Positions 9,664 to 17,866 are shown, counted from the first letter of the stretch. The stretch: 44,104 bases of DNA from Candidatus Sumerlaeota bacterium (GCA_030156535.1 JASGMJ010000032.1:1-44104), one strand, 5' to 3'. The notes: generated by a model not told the origin, from the letters alone. Numbers and translations: made by a program.

Positions 9664-10398
9664 TCAGTTCCGCTGCGTTCCCTTTGCGGGTGCGGGTGCG
9701 GCGAGTTGTTCGCGGATGCTGGCGGCGTGACGGTGCCAGAGCGGCAGGCCACCGGTTTCGCGGCTGTGGACGAAGCGCGGGTCGATGGAGGACGAGGCGT
9801 TTACGATCATCGTGATGCTGCCGTCGGCCTCGGGGCGGAACTCAACAGCGATGGTGCCGTTTGGCGGCGTCCACACGAGCACTTCGTCCGGCCCGAGTTC
9901 GCCACCGACGCGCCCTGCTTTTGCGTCGGGCTGGCCCAGGTACGTCACCAGGCGCGTGATGGCCTGGCCGGCCAACGTGGGGTCCATTCCCTGGGCCACG
10001 AGGCAGTAACGCGTTGCGCGGCCGCGCGTGTCCTTCTGGTAAACGACGCGCACGGCGTCGTTGTGTTCGAGCACACCGGGCTCGTCCGCCGGTAGTTGCC
10101 AAACGCGCGAGGCACGCACTTCAAACGAGGAAGCCGGGGCGCCCACCTGCAACTCGGCGATCAATTGCTCTGTCGTGCGAAACATCAATCCCAGAACGAA
10201 GGGGCGCACCAGGCGGCTGCGCTCCATCTGCGTGTAGTGATTCGGGCGGCCGTTGAGAACATAGACGGAGTACCCGAGTCCGTAGGCCAGTCCCGAGGCG
10301 AGCACGAGTCCTCCCCCTGCGCACAGCGTCCACCACGCGGTGCGGCGCAGGCGGTGTGCGATGCGGCGGAAGTGCGTGGTGGCGGGCGGGGGCTTCAT
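9664..10398 (-). CDS. Membrane-anchored protein of unknown function
   Basis: The 244-residue product has a basic N-terminus, then one hydrophobic segment at about 20-44 (WWTLCAGGGLVLASGLAYGL), then a soluble domain of about 190 residues, probably periplasmic. That domain is not recognised. Its TTEQLIAELQVGAPASSFE section looks like the SmpA/BamE-style opening seen in some lipoprotein-like folds, but this is weak. The ATG at 10398 overlaps the stop of the MscS gene in ATGA (10395-10398), so the two are translationally coupled. A longer reading upstream lies inside the MscS gene and is not used. The context suggests a partner or accessory of the channel. Confidence 0.65.
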   Translation of the reverse strand: MKPPPATTHFRRIAHRLRRTAWWTLCAGGGLVLASGLAYGLGYSVYVLNGRPNHYTQMERSRLVRPFVLGLMFRTTEQLIAELQVGAPASSFEVRASRVWQLPADEPGVLEHNDAVRVVYQKDTRGRATRYCLVAQGMDPTLAGQAITRLVTYLGQPDAKAGRVGGELGPDEVLVWTPPNGTIAVEFRPEADGSITMIVNASSSIDPRFVHSRETGGLPLWHRHAASIREQLAAPAPAKGTQRN

Positions 10399-11252
10399 GC
10401 GGGCGGGAGCGGCGTCGGCAAAGGTGTGTCTGCCTGCGCGGCGCCCTTCAGATAGCGGCGAAGGATTTGCTGTTCGATGCGGCCCTTGCGGCGTGCGGGG
10501 ACGGGAATGCGCAGGAGCAGGTTGATGCGGTCGGGTTCGGGCATTTGCAACATGACGCGTGGGTCGATCGTCATGGGGACAAGGCCGTGCTGTCTCTGGA
10601 GGACTTCCATGTGGTGTTTTGCCTGTTCGAGGTAGGGGGCGCATTCGATGCGCGCGGCCTCGAGGAGGCGCCGCTCGGCGGCCTGCCAGTCGCTGTCCTC
10701 GGCGACGGGAACGGTGAAGATGTGCAGGACGTATTCGTCGGTGTACGTTTCGTTGATGACGGCGGAGCTGACGAAGATGCTGTTGGGGAGGACGATGGCG
10801 CGGCCGGTGTGCTGGTGGCTGGTGGTGCCGGGGCCGATTTCAAGGATCGTCGTGGAGAGCACGCGATGGTCGATCACGTCGCCGCGCAGGCCGTTGACCT
10901 CAATGCGGTCGCCGATGTGAAAGCCCTTCGAGGCCGTCTTGAGAACGTAGCCGCTGACGCACAGGATCAGCTCCTTGGTGGCGATCACGATGGCGGCGGC
11001 AATCGCGACGACGGAGACGGCGAACGTGCGCAATTGCTCGGCCCAGATCAGCACCAACCCGGCAGCCAGCAGGGCGAGCAGGACGTTGCGCGCCGTCGCG
11101 TTCCAGCGCTGGTGTTCGATCGGGTCGTCGGTCTTGATGCGCTGGATGCGGCGATGCAGAAGGGCACGCACGATGAAGAGCAGCAGCAGCAGGATCAGGG
11201 TGCTGGGCAGACGGGTCTTGCTGAATTCCTCGACGAGGATTTTCAAGTCCAT
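10395..11252 (-). CDS. MscS-family mechanosensitive ion channel
   Basis: The 285-residue inner-membrane protein would open under membrane tension and release solutes on hypo-osmotic shock. TM helices lie at about 16-33 and 55-72. The conserved pore-lining TM3 and its amphipathic continuation lie at about 78-115 (AVSVVAIAAAIVIATKELIL then GYVLKTASKGF). The MscS beta domain signature follows (FHIGDRIEVNGLRGDVIDH, IVLPNSIFVSSAVIN). The C-terminal part is soluble and ends in a basic, Pro-rich tail. The ATG at 11252 is preferred over a GTG at 11264 because GAGGG stands five bases before it. It follows the CDGSH gene by 26 bases and overlaps the next gene by four. The length is normal for small MscS proteins. 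Confidence 0.9.
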   Translation of the reverse strand: MDLKILVEEFSKTRLPSTLILLLLLFIVRALLHRRIQRIKTDDPIEHQRWNATARNVLLALLAAGLVLIWAEQLRTFAVSVVAIAAAIVIATKELILCVSGYVLKTASKGFHIGDRIEVNGLRGDVIDHRVLSTTILEIGPGTTSHQHTGRAIVLPNSIFVSSAVINETYTDEYVLHIFTVPVAEDSDWQAAERRLLEAARIECAPYLEQAKHHMEVLQRQHGLVPMTIDPRVMLQMPEPDRINLLLRIPVPARRKGRIEQQILRRYLKGAAQADTPLPTPLPPA

Positions 11253-11278
11253 GCGTTCCCTCACTCATCCTTCGCGCT

Positions 11279-11482
11279 TCAGACGGCTTTGCTTGGCCCC
11301 ACGAATCCGCAGGACTTGTGGGTACCGTCGCAGAAGGGCGCCTTTGCGGTTTGCCCGCACCGGCAAATAAAGACTGCCGGCTTGCCTTCCAGGTTCCAGG
11401 CGTTGCCTGCGGCATCGAGGATGCGGAAGTCGCCTTCGTTTTTCAGGGGACCATTTTCGTTCACCGTTATTTTCGCGGGCAT
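11279..11482 (-). CDS. CDGSH iron-sulfur domain protein
   Basis: The 67-residue protein is a minimal CDGSH-type [2Fe-2S] protein. The ligands are seen in CRCGQTAKAPFCDGTH: Cys40, Cys42, Cys51 and His55, the 3Cys-1His set of the family. The family is linked to redox or iron-sulfur handling, but the partner here is unknown. The N-terminal half forms the beta strands that frame the cluster (ITVNENGPLKNEGDF). AAAGGAG about eight bases before the ATG supports the start. It is the first gene of a three-gene minus-strand cluster with MscS and a membrane-anchored protein. The spacing suggests one transcript, although no functional link to the channel is known to me. Confidence 0.9.
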   Translation of the reverse strand: MPAKITVNENGPLKNEGDFRILDAAGNAWNLEGKPAVFICRCGQTAKAPFCDGTHKSCGFVGPSKAV

Positions 11483-11682
11483 GGCAGGGCTCCTTTTGGG
11501 ATTTTCCCTCTTGGGGCACTTTCCGTTCCACCCCGCTGTGGAGCAAGGGCGGTGTGAGAGAGGAAGTCTTCAGTACAGGGCGTACTCAAAGGAGCGTCAC
11601 TATGGCATTTTGGGAAAGACTGTAGCCAGTCTCGATGGGAGGCATCTCGTCCTGAGCAAGGATTCGATTGGTCTGCAATGGC

Positions 11683-11994
11683 CCCAACGGGGCCCAATCC
11701 CATAGCCCAGGGCAAGCGCCGCAGGCGCGCCGCCCCGGGGCCAGCCACCAACAAGGACCGCGCCCTGAAAGCGGCGCGATCCAATCCTGCGATGGTGCCG
11801 GGCACACCATTCGTTCTGATCGCACCACCTTCGGGGTGCGGGGCGGGAACGTGCGCTTTCCCTGGGCTGTGTGATCCTGCCTCTTCGAGGCAGTACCGCA
11901 CTCCTTCGATGACACGCACTTCCTTCATTGCTCCTGCTGGGGCATCTTCGAGCGCGTGCTTGCGGGCATGATTCATCGGGAAATGCGCTGGCCC
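11683..11994. repeat. Palindrome-rich dispersed repeat, copy B
   Basis: This copy starts with the hairpin GGCCCCAACGGGGCC. A module at about 11697-11742 (CCCATAGCCCAGGGC ... CGCCGCCCCGGG) is the reverse complement of 118-165 in copy A. Modules shared with copy A in direct order follow: GACCGCGCCCTGAAAGCGGC at about 11757, GATCGCACCACCTTCGGGGT at about 11818 and GCCTCTTCGAGGC at about 11879. The tail at 11970-11992 (GATTCATCGGGAAATGC) matches copy A at 256-279. No gene is seen in 11483-12123. Confidence 0.75.
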
Positions 11995-12055
11995 GGCATC
12001 TTCCGGAAAGGCGCGCACGCCCGCGGCAACCGACTCGCACGAATAGGCGGCAAGG

Positions 12056-12093
12056 CAAAGAAACTCCCCCGGGGCCGTGGGGCACCGGGGGAG
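12056..12093 (-). terminator. Rho-independent terminator of the DUF4954 gene
   Basis: Read on the minus strand, CTCCCCCGG and CCGGGGGAG form a 9-bp stem followed by TTTCTTTG. It lies about 30 bases after the stop at 12124. Confidence 0.75.
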
Positions 12094-12123
12094 GGGTGGG
12101 GTTGCGAGAGAGGGAGACGGGTG

Positions 12124-14046
12124 TCAGCTCGACAGCGTCTCGATTTCCTTCTTCATCTTCTTGACGAAGGAGTTGCCGTCGAAGGTGCCGCGGACGGCTT
12201 CGAAGTCGGCGTCGATCTCGTCGGAGGAGGCGTCGGCGCCAAAGCCCATGCGGGTGATTTCGTCGAACTCCTTCTCGCCGTCGGCGAGGATCTTCTTGTT
12301 GAAGGAGGCCTTGGCCTTCTTCCACGCGGCTTCCATGTCCTTGAGGTCGGCTTCGGTGAGGTCGTCGACGCTCTTGCCGGTGCGTTCCTTGTAGACTTCG
12401 CGCACGAAGGCCCATTCGTCCTTGGCGTAGGAGTCATAGGCGTTGCGCAGGGCGGAGGAGAGGTCCTCGATGGTGGCGATCTGGCCGCTCTCGATGGCGT
12501 CCTCGATCTGGACGAGGCGCTTGCGGGCGATCAGCAGGCCGGAGATGTCGGCCCACTCGCTGCTGTAGACGGCGGCGGGATCAACGGCGAGGTTGCCGGT
12601 CTTGGCGCGCTCGATGATCTTGCCCTGCAGGTACATGTCCACCGCGTTTCGGTAGTTCTTCACGGCGCCGCGAAGGAGGAGGCGTTTGACGATGACGCCC
12701 TTGTAGCGCACGATATTGACGTCCTTGGGGGTTTCCGCGGCCAGACGGCTCATCACGGCTTCGCCGCGCATCATGCGTTCAATCGTGTAGGGGCTGAAGA
12801 CGTCGAAGACGATCAGGTCGCGCTTGTTGGTGGCCTTGCGGCGGTCGCGCGCGGGCCACTTTTCGCCGTCGCGCGTCGTGCCGACGGTGAACATGTTCAT
12901 GGCGGGGGTGAGCAGGCTGCCCTCGTCCTCGGCGGTGACGTAGGAGAACGGGAACTCGCCGATGTCGAAGTTCGACATGTTCTTGCCGATGATGACGGAG
13001 AAGGGACTGACGACGCAGGGCCACATCATGTAGGAGCCCGAGCCGGTCTTGGCGCCGCGCTCCAGAACGCCCTGGTGTGCGGGGCCCAGCTTGTACATGT
13101 GGTTGGACTGGTTGGTGCCGCTGCCCGCGTTGTAGAAGGAGAAGAGGCCGGCGATGAGCAGGGTGCTGCGGTGGTGCGTGACGGTGTAGGGGCCTGCGAA
13201 GAGGGCGACGGCCTCGCTGTGGAAGCCCTCGCAATTGGCGAAGAAGAGGCAGTTCTCGGCGGAGAAAGTACGGCCGACCTTGGAAGCCTGGCCGATGAAA
13301 ACCTTGGTGAGGACGACGCCGCTGTCGACGCTGGCGCCTTCGGCGAAGATGAAGTCGTCGGCGATGACGTTGGAGCCGACGAAGGTGGGGGCGCCGGGCT
13401 CGCTGAGGATCGTGCCGTTGGTGAGGCGGCGCGCGCCGCTGAGTTTTGCGCCCGGGCCGATGTTGACGTCGCGGATTTCGTCGCAGTGGGTGATGGAAGC
13501 ACCAGCACCGATCTTGCCGCGGTCGGACTTCACTTTTGCGGTGTAGGCGTCGACCATTGCGTCGAGGCGTTCGATCATCCTGGGGCGATAGCGGTGCATG
13601 GCGGTGAGGTAGGCGAACTGGCTGGAGAGTTCGTCGAAGATCTTGACTTCGCGCCCGCCCGCTTCATTGACGGCTTCAACGGAGACTCCGTTGCCGAAGG
13701 AGGCACCGGGGCCGGTGGCCATCACGCCGACGTCGACGATGACGGCGCCGTCGCCGACCACGTAGTTCGCAATGTGCCCGCGCACGTTGCTGATGCGCAC
13801 GTTGTCGCCGATCTCGCAGTTATCGATTGTGGAGTCCACGATTCCCGAGCGCAGCGCCACGCCGCCTTCCATGGTCACGGTGCCGCTGAGAGCGCCGATG
13901 CGGATTTTTCCGGAGAAGCGCACGTTGCGCACGCGGCGGGCATCGAAGCCGTCCTTCACCTCGACGGCATTCCAGTCCGGTGCCATACACCCTTGGCCCA
14001 CCATACTCTGGATTTCATCACTGGTCAGTTTACGGTAAGCAGACAT
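12124..14046 (-). CDS. DUF4954 family protein (left-handed beta-helix)
   Basis: The 640-residue protein opens with YRKLTSDEIQSMVGQGC and VRNVRFSGKIRIG, which I recognise as the DUF4954 family, common in Bacteroidota-like genomes. Hexapeptide-type repeats characteristic of left-handed beta-helix acyl- or nucleotidyltransferases lie at about 45-130 (DSTIDNCEIGDNVRISNV) and 195-400 (GAGASITHCDEIRDVNIGPG). The C-terminal 200 residues are charged and helical. The enzymatic activity of the family is not established to my knowledge. AGGAGGAAGG just upstream supports the ATG at 14046; an upstream in-frame TTG-type start adds an unconvincing leader. It is divergent from nagB, which hints at a role in amino-sugar or envelope metabolism. 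That link is inference. Confidence 0.78.
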   Translation of the reverse strand: MSAYRKLTSDEIQSMVGQGCMAPDWNAVEVKDGFDARRVRNVRFSGKIRIGALSGTVTMEGGVALRSGIVDSTIDNCEIGDNVRISNVRGHIANYVVGDGAVIVDVGVMATGPGASFGNGVSVEAVNEAGGREVKIFDELSSQFAYLTAMHRYRPRMIERLDAMVDAYTAKVKSDRGKIGAGASITHCDEIRDVNIGPGAKLSGARRLTNGTILSEPGAPTFVGSNVIADDFIFAEGASVDSGVVLTKVFIGQASKVGRTFSAENCLFFANCEGFHSEAVALFAGPYTVTHHRSTLLIAGLFSFYNAGSGTNQSNHMYKLGPAHQGVLERGAKTGSGSYMMWPCVVSPFSVIIGKNMSNFDIGEFPFSYVTAEDEGSLLTPAMNMFTVGTTRDGEKWPARDRRKATNKRDLIVFDVFSPYTIERMMRGEAVMSRLAAETPKDVNIVRYKGVIVKRLLLRGAVKNYRNAVDMYLQGKIIERAKTGNLAVDPAAVYSSEWADISGLLIARKRLVQIEDAIESGQIATIEDLSSALRNAYDSYAKDEWAFVREVYKERTGKSVDDLTEADLKDMEAAWKKAKASFNKKILADGEKEFDEITRMGFGADASSDEIDADFEAVRGTFDGNSFVKKMKKEIETLSS

Positions 14047-14379
14047 TGTTGAGTACCTTCCTCCTGGCGGCAGGACCGCGTGAGAATTCGGAGCGGCACA
14101 GGCCGAGCGCCCTGCTCCTCGAATAGTGCCGGGAGATAGTCGCCTTTCAAGGTACCTGTCGAGGGCATTCTCTGATCCTTGGCAAAAGCCTCGCCAAAAT
14201 TCCGAGTAAAACCCACAGTTTCCCATTAAATCAAAACAAGTGCAAGAGGAGAATAAATCACTTTACCCGGACGGGCTGCATCCATTACTGCTTTTGCGCC
14301 CCATTGTGATGAGGCACATCCCGGCCCTCTTTTCCCGAGATCCCGGAAAAGTCAGCCCTACAATTGTTTGGAGGAACAC
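14047..14379. other. Divergent intergenic region between DUF4954 gene and nagB
   Basis: These 333 bases carry the promoters of both genes. The part near 14215-14265 is AT-richer than its surroundings. No further gene is supported. Confidence 0.5.
14122..14150 (-). promoter_or_regulatory. Possible sigma70-type promoter for the DUF4954 gene
   Basis: On the minus strand TTGAAA (14145-14150) and ACTATT (14122-14127) are separated by 17 bases, about 75 bases upstream of the ATG. The -35 is good and the -10 is weak. Confidence 0.3.
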
Positions 14380-15129
14380 ATGGCTGCAGGTAACCTGAAA
14401 ATCCAAGTTCTCGACTCTGCCGACGCCGTCGCAGCGGCAGCTTCCGAATTCGTCATCAAGGCCATCGCGGCCAAGCCGAAGTTTGTTCTGGGCCTCGCCA
14501 CCGGTTCCACGCCTGAGAAGACCTATGCGAAGATGGCCGAAGCCAACAAGGCGAAGAAGGTCTCCTTTGCCAAGGTCACGACGTTCAACCTCGACGAGTA
14601 CTGGGGTCTGGACGGCGATCACGATCAGAGCTATCGCTACTTCATGAACGACCGTCTCTTCAACCACATCGACATCCGCCCCTGGAACACGAACGTGCTC
14701 AATGGCGCGGCGGTGAACCCGATGCTGGAGTGCGCGGCCTATGAGCAGAAGATCCTCGCCTGCGGTGGCGTCGACCTCTGGCTTCTCGGCATTGGTGCCA
14801 ACGGCCACATCGCTTTCAACGAGCCCGGCAGCCCTGTCGACAGCCGCACCCGCCTGGTCAGCCTGACCCAGAGCACGATCGACGCGAACAGCGACGGCCG
14901 TTTCTTCAAGGTGGCCGCCGACGTTCCGCGCTGCGCGCTTTCCGCCGGCATCGGTACGATCCGTGAATCCCGCCAGATCATCCTGCTCGCCACCGGCGCC
15001 GGCAAGGCCGACGCGATCAAGGCGGCGGTTGATGGCCCGTTCAGCCCGGATTGTCCCGCCAGTCTGCTGCAAGACCACCCCGACTGTACGTTCTTCATCG
15101 ACAAGGAAGCCGCAGCAAAGCTCAGCTAG
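14380..15129 (+). CDS. nagB: Glucosamine-6-phosphate deaminase
   Basis: The 249-residue cytosolic enzyme converts glucosamine-6-phosphate to fructose-6-phosphate and ammonia. It has the phosphosugar loop GLATGSTPEKTY (38-49), catalytic Asp72 in FNLDEYW, and the GIGANGHIAFNEPG motif with His143 and Glu148, in the same positions as in E. coli NagB. Residue 141 is Asn instead of the E. coli Asp, a change also common in Gram-positive NagB. The length is at the short end of the family. GGAGGA (14370-14375) precedes the ATG at 14380, which is chosen over an upstream TTG at 14368. A terminator follows. The neighbouring acetate genes suggest that amino sugars feed glycolysis and overflow metabolism. 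Confidence 0.93.
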   Translation: MAAGNLKIQVLDSADAVAAAASEFVIKAIAAKPKFVLGLATGSTPEKTYAKMAEANKAKKVSFAKVTTFNLDEYWGLDGDHDQSYRYFMNDRLFNHIDIRPWNTNVLNGAAVNPMLECAAYEQKILACGGVDLWLLGIGANGHIAFNEPGSPVDSRTRLVSLTQSTIDANSDGRFFKVAADVPRCALSAGIGTIRESRQIILLATGAGKADAIKAAVDGPFSPDCPASLLQDHPDCTFFIDKEAAAKLS

Positions 15130-15141
15130 CCACAGAAACCA

Positions 15142-15173
15142 ACGGGGGGGCGCGAATGCGTCCCCCGTTTTCT
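15142..15173 (+). terminator. Rho-independent terminator after nagB
   Basis: ACGGGGG pairs with CCCCCGT around a GC-rich inner stem with a GAAT loop, followed by TTTTCTTT. Confidence 0.8.
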
Positions 15174-15211
15174 TTCCCCATTTCGAAGATTCCCAATCAA
15201 GGAAGAGCAAC

Positions 15212-15454
15212 ATGGATAGGGCAGAAGTTGAAAAACGCGTTAAGAAAGTCGTCTCGCAGGTTCTCAACGTTCCCGAGAGCAACATCAAGCCCGAGCACAA
15301 ATTCACTGCCGATCTCGGTGCCGCCTCCGTCCAGTCGCTTGAACTGGTCGCCGGCTTCGAAGAGGAGTTCGACATCGAAGTTGACGAGGACGAGGCCCTC
15401 TCCGTCCAGTCCGTCGGTGATGCCGTTGAATTCTTCGTTGAACGTCTTGTTTGA
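15212..15454 (+). CDS. Acyl carrier protein with altered DSL motif
   Basis: The 80-residue acidic protein has the four-helix acyl carrier fold, which carries acyl chains on a 4-phosphopantetheine arm. The segment DLGAASVQSLELV corresponds to the usual DLGADSLDTVELV. Ser39 is kept as the likely attachment site, but the flanking Asp and Leu are Ala and Val, so the canonical DSL motif is lost. Helix II (LELVAGFEEEFDIEVDEDEA) is otherwise typical. GGAAGAG lies just upstream of the ATG at 15212. Terminator-like hairpins stand on both sides, so it may be a single-gene transcript between nagB and pta. No fatty-acid synthesis genes adjoin it, but a KAS III-containing fusion lies about 4 kb downstream. 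Confidence 0.88.
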   Translation: MDRAEVEKRVKKVVSQVLNVPESNIKPEHKFTADLGAASVQSLELVAGFEEEFDIEVDEDEALSVQSVGDAVEFFVERLV

Positions 15455-15489
15455 TCGCGCCTCTGCTTTCGACGGATTCTCGTGAAGTT

Positions 15490-15519
15490 GGGGGGGGCGC
15501 TTATCGTCCCCCCCTTTTT
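15490..15519 (+). terminator. Rho-independent terminator after the acyl carrier gene
   Basis: GGGGGGGCG pairs with CGTCCCCCCC around a short CTTAT loop and is followed by TTTTT. Confidence 0.85.
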
Positions 15520-15578
15520 CGTTGCAGCAACCGAGGCCAGCAATGGCCTGCATTCAAATTCCGGGAGGAATTCCCCAC

Positions 15579-16547
15579 ATGTCACTTACCGACCAGTTCA
15601 TCGAACGCGCCAAGAAATCCCCCAAGCGCATCGTGCTCCCCGAGGGCGATGACGAGCGCATGGTGCAGGCTGCCTCGCGTCTTGCCGCGCAGGGAATCGC
15701 ACGCCCCATCCTGATTGGCGATGCCGACGCGATCGCCCAGCTCGCCGCCGGCGCTCCGCTCGACGGCGTCACCATCGTCAATCCCAGTTCCTGCCCGAAC
15801 ATGGACCGCTATGTCGCCGCCTATGCGAAGACCCGTGGCGTGGCCGAGGGTATCGCCAAGCGTCTCGTCAAGCGTCCCTTGTACTTTGCCGGGATGATGG
15901 CCGCCGAAGGCGACGCCGATGCGATGGTGGCCGGCGTTGCGAAGGCCACCGCGCAGGTCATCTCGGCCGCCGCGCTCACCGTGGGCTTTGCCGAAGGCAT
16001 CAGCCAGGCGTCGAGCTTCTTCCTGATGGTGTTGCCGGGCACGCCCGAGCGCGTGCTCGTGTTTGCCGACTCCGCCGTCGTCGTCGATCCCACGGCGCGC
16101 GAACTCGCCGAGATCGCCGTCGCGACTGCCGGCAACGCGCAGAAGCTGCTCGGCATGGAGCCGCGTGTTGCGATGCTCTCGTTCTCCACCAAGGGGAGCG
16201 CCCAACACCCCCGCGTCGACAAGGTGCGCGAAGCCACCGAAATCGCCAAGCAGATGGCCCCGCAGTTTGCCATTGATGGCGAGTTCCAGGTGGACTCGGC
16301 CATCGTCGAGCGCGTTGCGAAGAAGAAGTGCCCGGATTCCGCGGTCGGCGGTACGGCCAACGTGCTGATCTTCCCTGATCTGGACTCCGGCAACATGGGC
16401 TACAAGCTGACGCAGTACCTCGGCGGCGCCCAGGCCATCGGGCCCGTCATGCAGGGCTTCGCCAAGCCAGTGAACGACCTCTCGCGCGGCGCTTCCGTCG
16501 ACGACATCATTGCCGTCGCCGCCATCGCCTCGCTGCAGTGTGGCTGA
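15579..16547 (+). CDS. pta: Phosphate acetyltransferase
   Basis: The 322-residue enzyme interconverts acetyl-CoA plus phosphate with acetyl phosphate plus CoA. It is the short form that consists of the PTA_PTB domain alone. Family motifs include IVLPEGDDERMVQAA (18-32), MMAAEGDADAMVAG (106-119), FADSAVVVDPTARELAEIA, and the C-terminal GGTANVLIFPDLDSGNMGYK and LSRGASVDDII. GGGAGGAA at 15563-15570 stands eight bases before the ATG at 15579, so this start is preferred over one at 15522. It precedes ackA by 104 bases, the classic pair for ATP formation from acetyl-CoA or for acetate activation. A hairpin lies between the two. Confidence 0.95.
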   Translation: MSLTDQFIERAKKSPKRIVLPEGDDERMVQAASRLAAQGIARPILIGDADAIAQLAAGAPLDGVTIVNPSSCPNMDRYVAAYAKTRGVAEGIAKRLVKRPLYFAGMMAAEGDADAMVAGVAKATAQVISAAALTVGFAEGISQASSFFLMVLPGTPERVLVFADSAVVVDPTARELAEIAVATAGNAQKLLGMEPRVAMLSFSTKGSAQHPRVDKVREATEIAKQMAPQFAIDGEFQVDSAIVERVAKKKCPDSAVGGTANVLIFPDLDSGNMGYKLTQYLGGAQAIGPVMQGFAKPVNDLSRGASVDDIIAVAAIASLQCG

Positions 16548-16560
16548 TCGAATAACCCGA

Positions 16561-16595
16561 AGCGGTGCGGGTATGGTGCCCGCACCGCTCCTTCC
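16561..16595 (+). terminator. Hairpin between pta and ackA
   Basis: AGCGGTGCGGG and CCCGCACCGCT form an 11-bp perfect stem with a 7-base loop. Only CCTTCCCC follows, so termination may be partial and the hairpin could instead act in RNA stability. Confidence 0.6.
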
Positions 16596-16651
16596 CCGGT
16601 TTGTCTTCCTCGCCCTGACTTTTTGAACTTTTCTGCCAAGGGAAACTGTTT

Positions 16652-17866
16652 ATGAAGATCCTTGTGCTCAACTGTGGCAGTTCCTCCGCCAAGTACCAGC
16701 TTTTCGACATGGCCAACGAGGAAGTTGTTCTCAAGGGCCTCGTCGAGAAAATCGGCGAAGCCAGGCCCGTGATGATTCACGAATGGGGGGACAAGAAAGA
16801 GACGCAGGAAGTCGACGCGAAGGACCACGTGGATGCGCTGAATTTGATCCGCGATGCCGTTCTTGATCCCGCCCGGGGCGGCTCGGCGGATTCCGCCGAG
16901 ATCGCCGCCGTCGGCCATCGCGTCGTGCATGGTGGCGAAAAGTTCGTCGCCTCCTCGCTCATCACCAAGGAAATCGAGGAAATCATCAGGGAGTACTTCT
17001 CGCTCGCTCCGTTGCACAACCCGCCGAACATGGAGGGTATCCGCGCCGCCAAGAAGTTCTTTCCCATGGTGCCCCACGTCGCCGTCTTCGACACATCGTT
17101 CCACCAGACGATGCCGCCCAAGGCGTTCCTGTACGCCATGCGCTATGACATGTACGAGAAGTACCGCATCCGGCGCTACGGCTTCCACGGCACGTCGCAC
17201 CGCTACGTGGCCGAACGTGCGGCCACGCTGCTCGGCACCGGGCACGACGGCTTTACGGGTATTACGTGCCACCTGGGCAATGGGTGCTCGCTGGCTGCGG
17301 TGCAGAACGGCAAGTCGGTGGACACGACGATGGGACTGACGCCGCTCGAAGGCGTTCCGATGGGCACGCGCTCGGGCGACATCGATCCCGCCATCATCTT
17401 TCATTTCGCCGAAACCCTCGGCATGGAACTGTCGGCCATCAACAAGTTGCTCCAGAAGGAAAGCGGCCTGAAGGGCGTTTCCGGCATTTCCAACGACCTG
17501 CGCGATGTCGAAGCCGCCGCCGCCGCGGGCAACGAGCGTGCTCTCCTGGCCGCCGAGGTCTACGGCTATCGCGTCCGCAAATACATCGGTGCGTATATGG
17601 CCGTGCTCCAAGGCACCAATGCGATTGTGTTCACCGGTGGCGTTGGCCAGAACGGCGTCCTCATGCGCGAACGCATCGTCGGCGGACTCGCGCATCTGGG
17701 CATCAAGATGGACCCCGCGCGCAATCAATCGCCGTCGAAGAACAGCCACGGAGAATTCGATATTGCCGCCGAGGATTCCCCCATCCGAATCTTCGTCATC
17801 CCCACGAACGAGGAACTCATGATCGCACACGACACGGCAGAGATCGCGAGCAAAGCCAAGGCATGA
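16652..17866 (+). CDS. ackA: Acetate kinase
   Basis: The 404-residue cytosolic enzyme makes acetate and ATP from acetyl phosphate, or the reverse. It shows the ASKHA motifs of the family: VLNCGSSSAKYQLF at the N-terminus, VGHRVVHGG, FDTSFHQTMP, RRYGFHGTSHRYV, HLGNGCSLAAVQNGKSVDTT, GLTPLEGVPMGTRSGDIDP and FTGGVGQNG. The length is normal. AAGGGA lies about nine bases before the ATG. With pta it forms the Pta-AckA pathway. The stop overlaps the start of the next gene in ATGA (17863-17866), which ties this cytosolic enzyme to a secreted protein of unknown role. Confidence 0.96.
   Translation: MKILVLNCGSSSAKYQLFDMANEEVVLKGLVEKIGEARPVMIHEWGDKKETQEVDAKDHVDALNLIRDAVLDPARGGSADSAEIAAVGHRVVHGGEKFVASSLITKEIEEIIREYFSLAPLHNPPNMEGIRAAKKFFPMVPHVAVFDTSFHQTMPPKAFLYAMRYDMYEKYRIRRYGFHGTSHRYVAERAATLLGTGHDGFTGITCHLGNGCSLAAVQNGKSVDTTMGLTPLEGVPMGTRSGDIDPAIIFHFAETLGMELSAINKLLQKESGLKGVSGISNDLRDVEAAAAAGNERALLAAEVYGYRVRKYIGAYMAVLQGTNAIVFTGGVGQNGVLMRERIVGGLAHLGIKMDPARNQSPSKNSHGEFDIAAEDSPIRIFVIPTNEELMIAHDTAEIASKAKA

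Noticed and set aside
11956..14052. A 698-codon plus-strand frame opposite the DUF4954 gene
   Set aside because: It is antisense and of biased composition (Asp/Gly/Val/Ala), while the minus frame has a ribosome binding site and family motifs.
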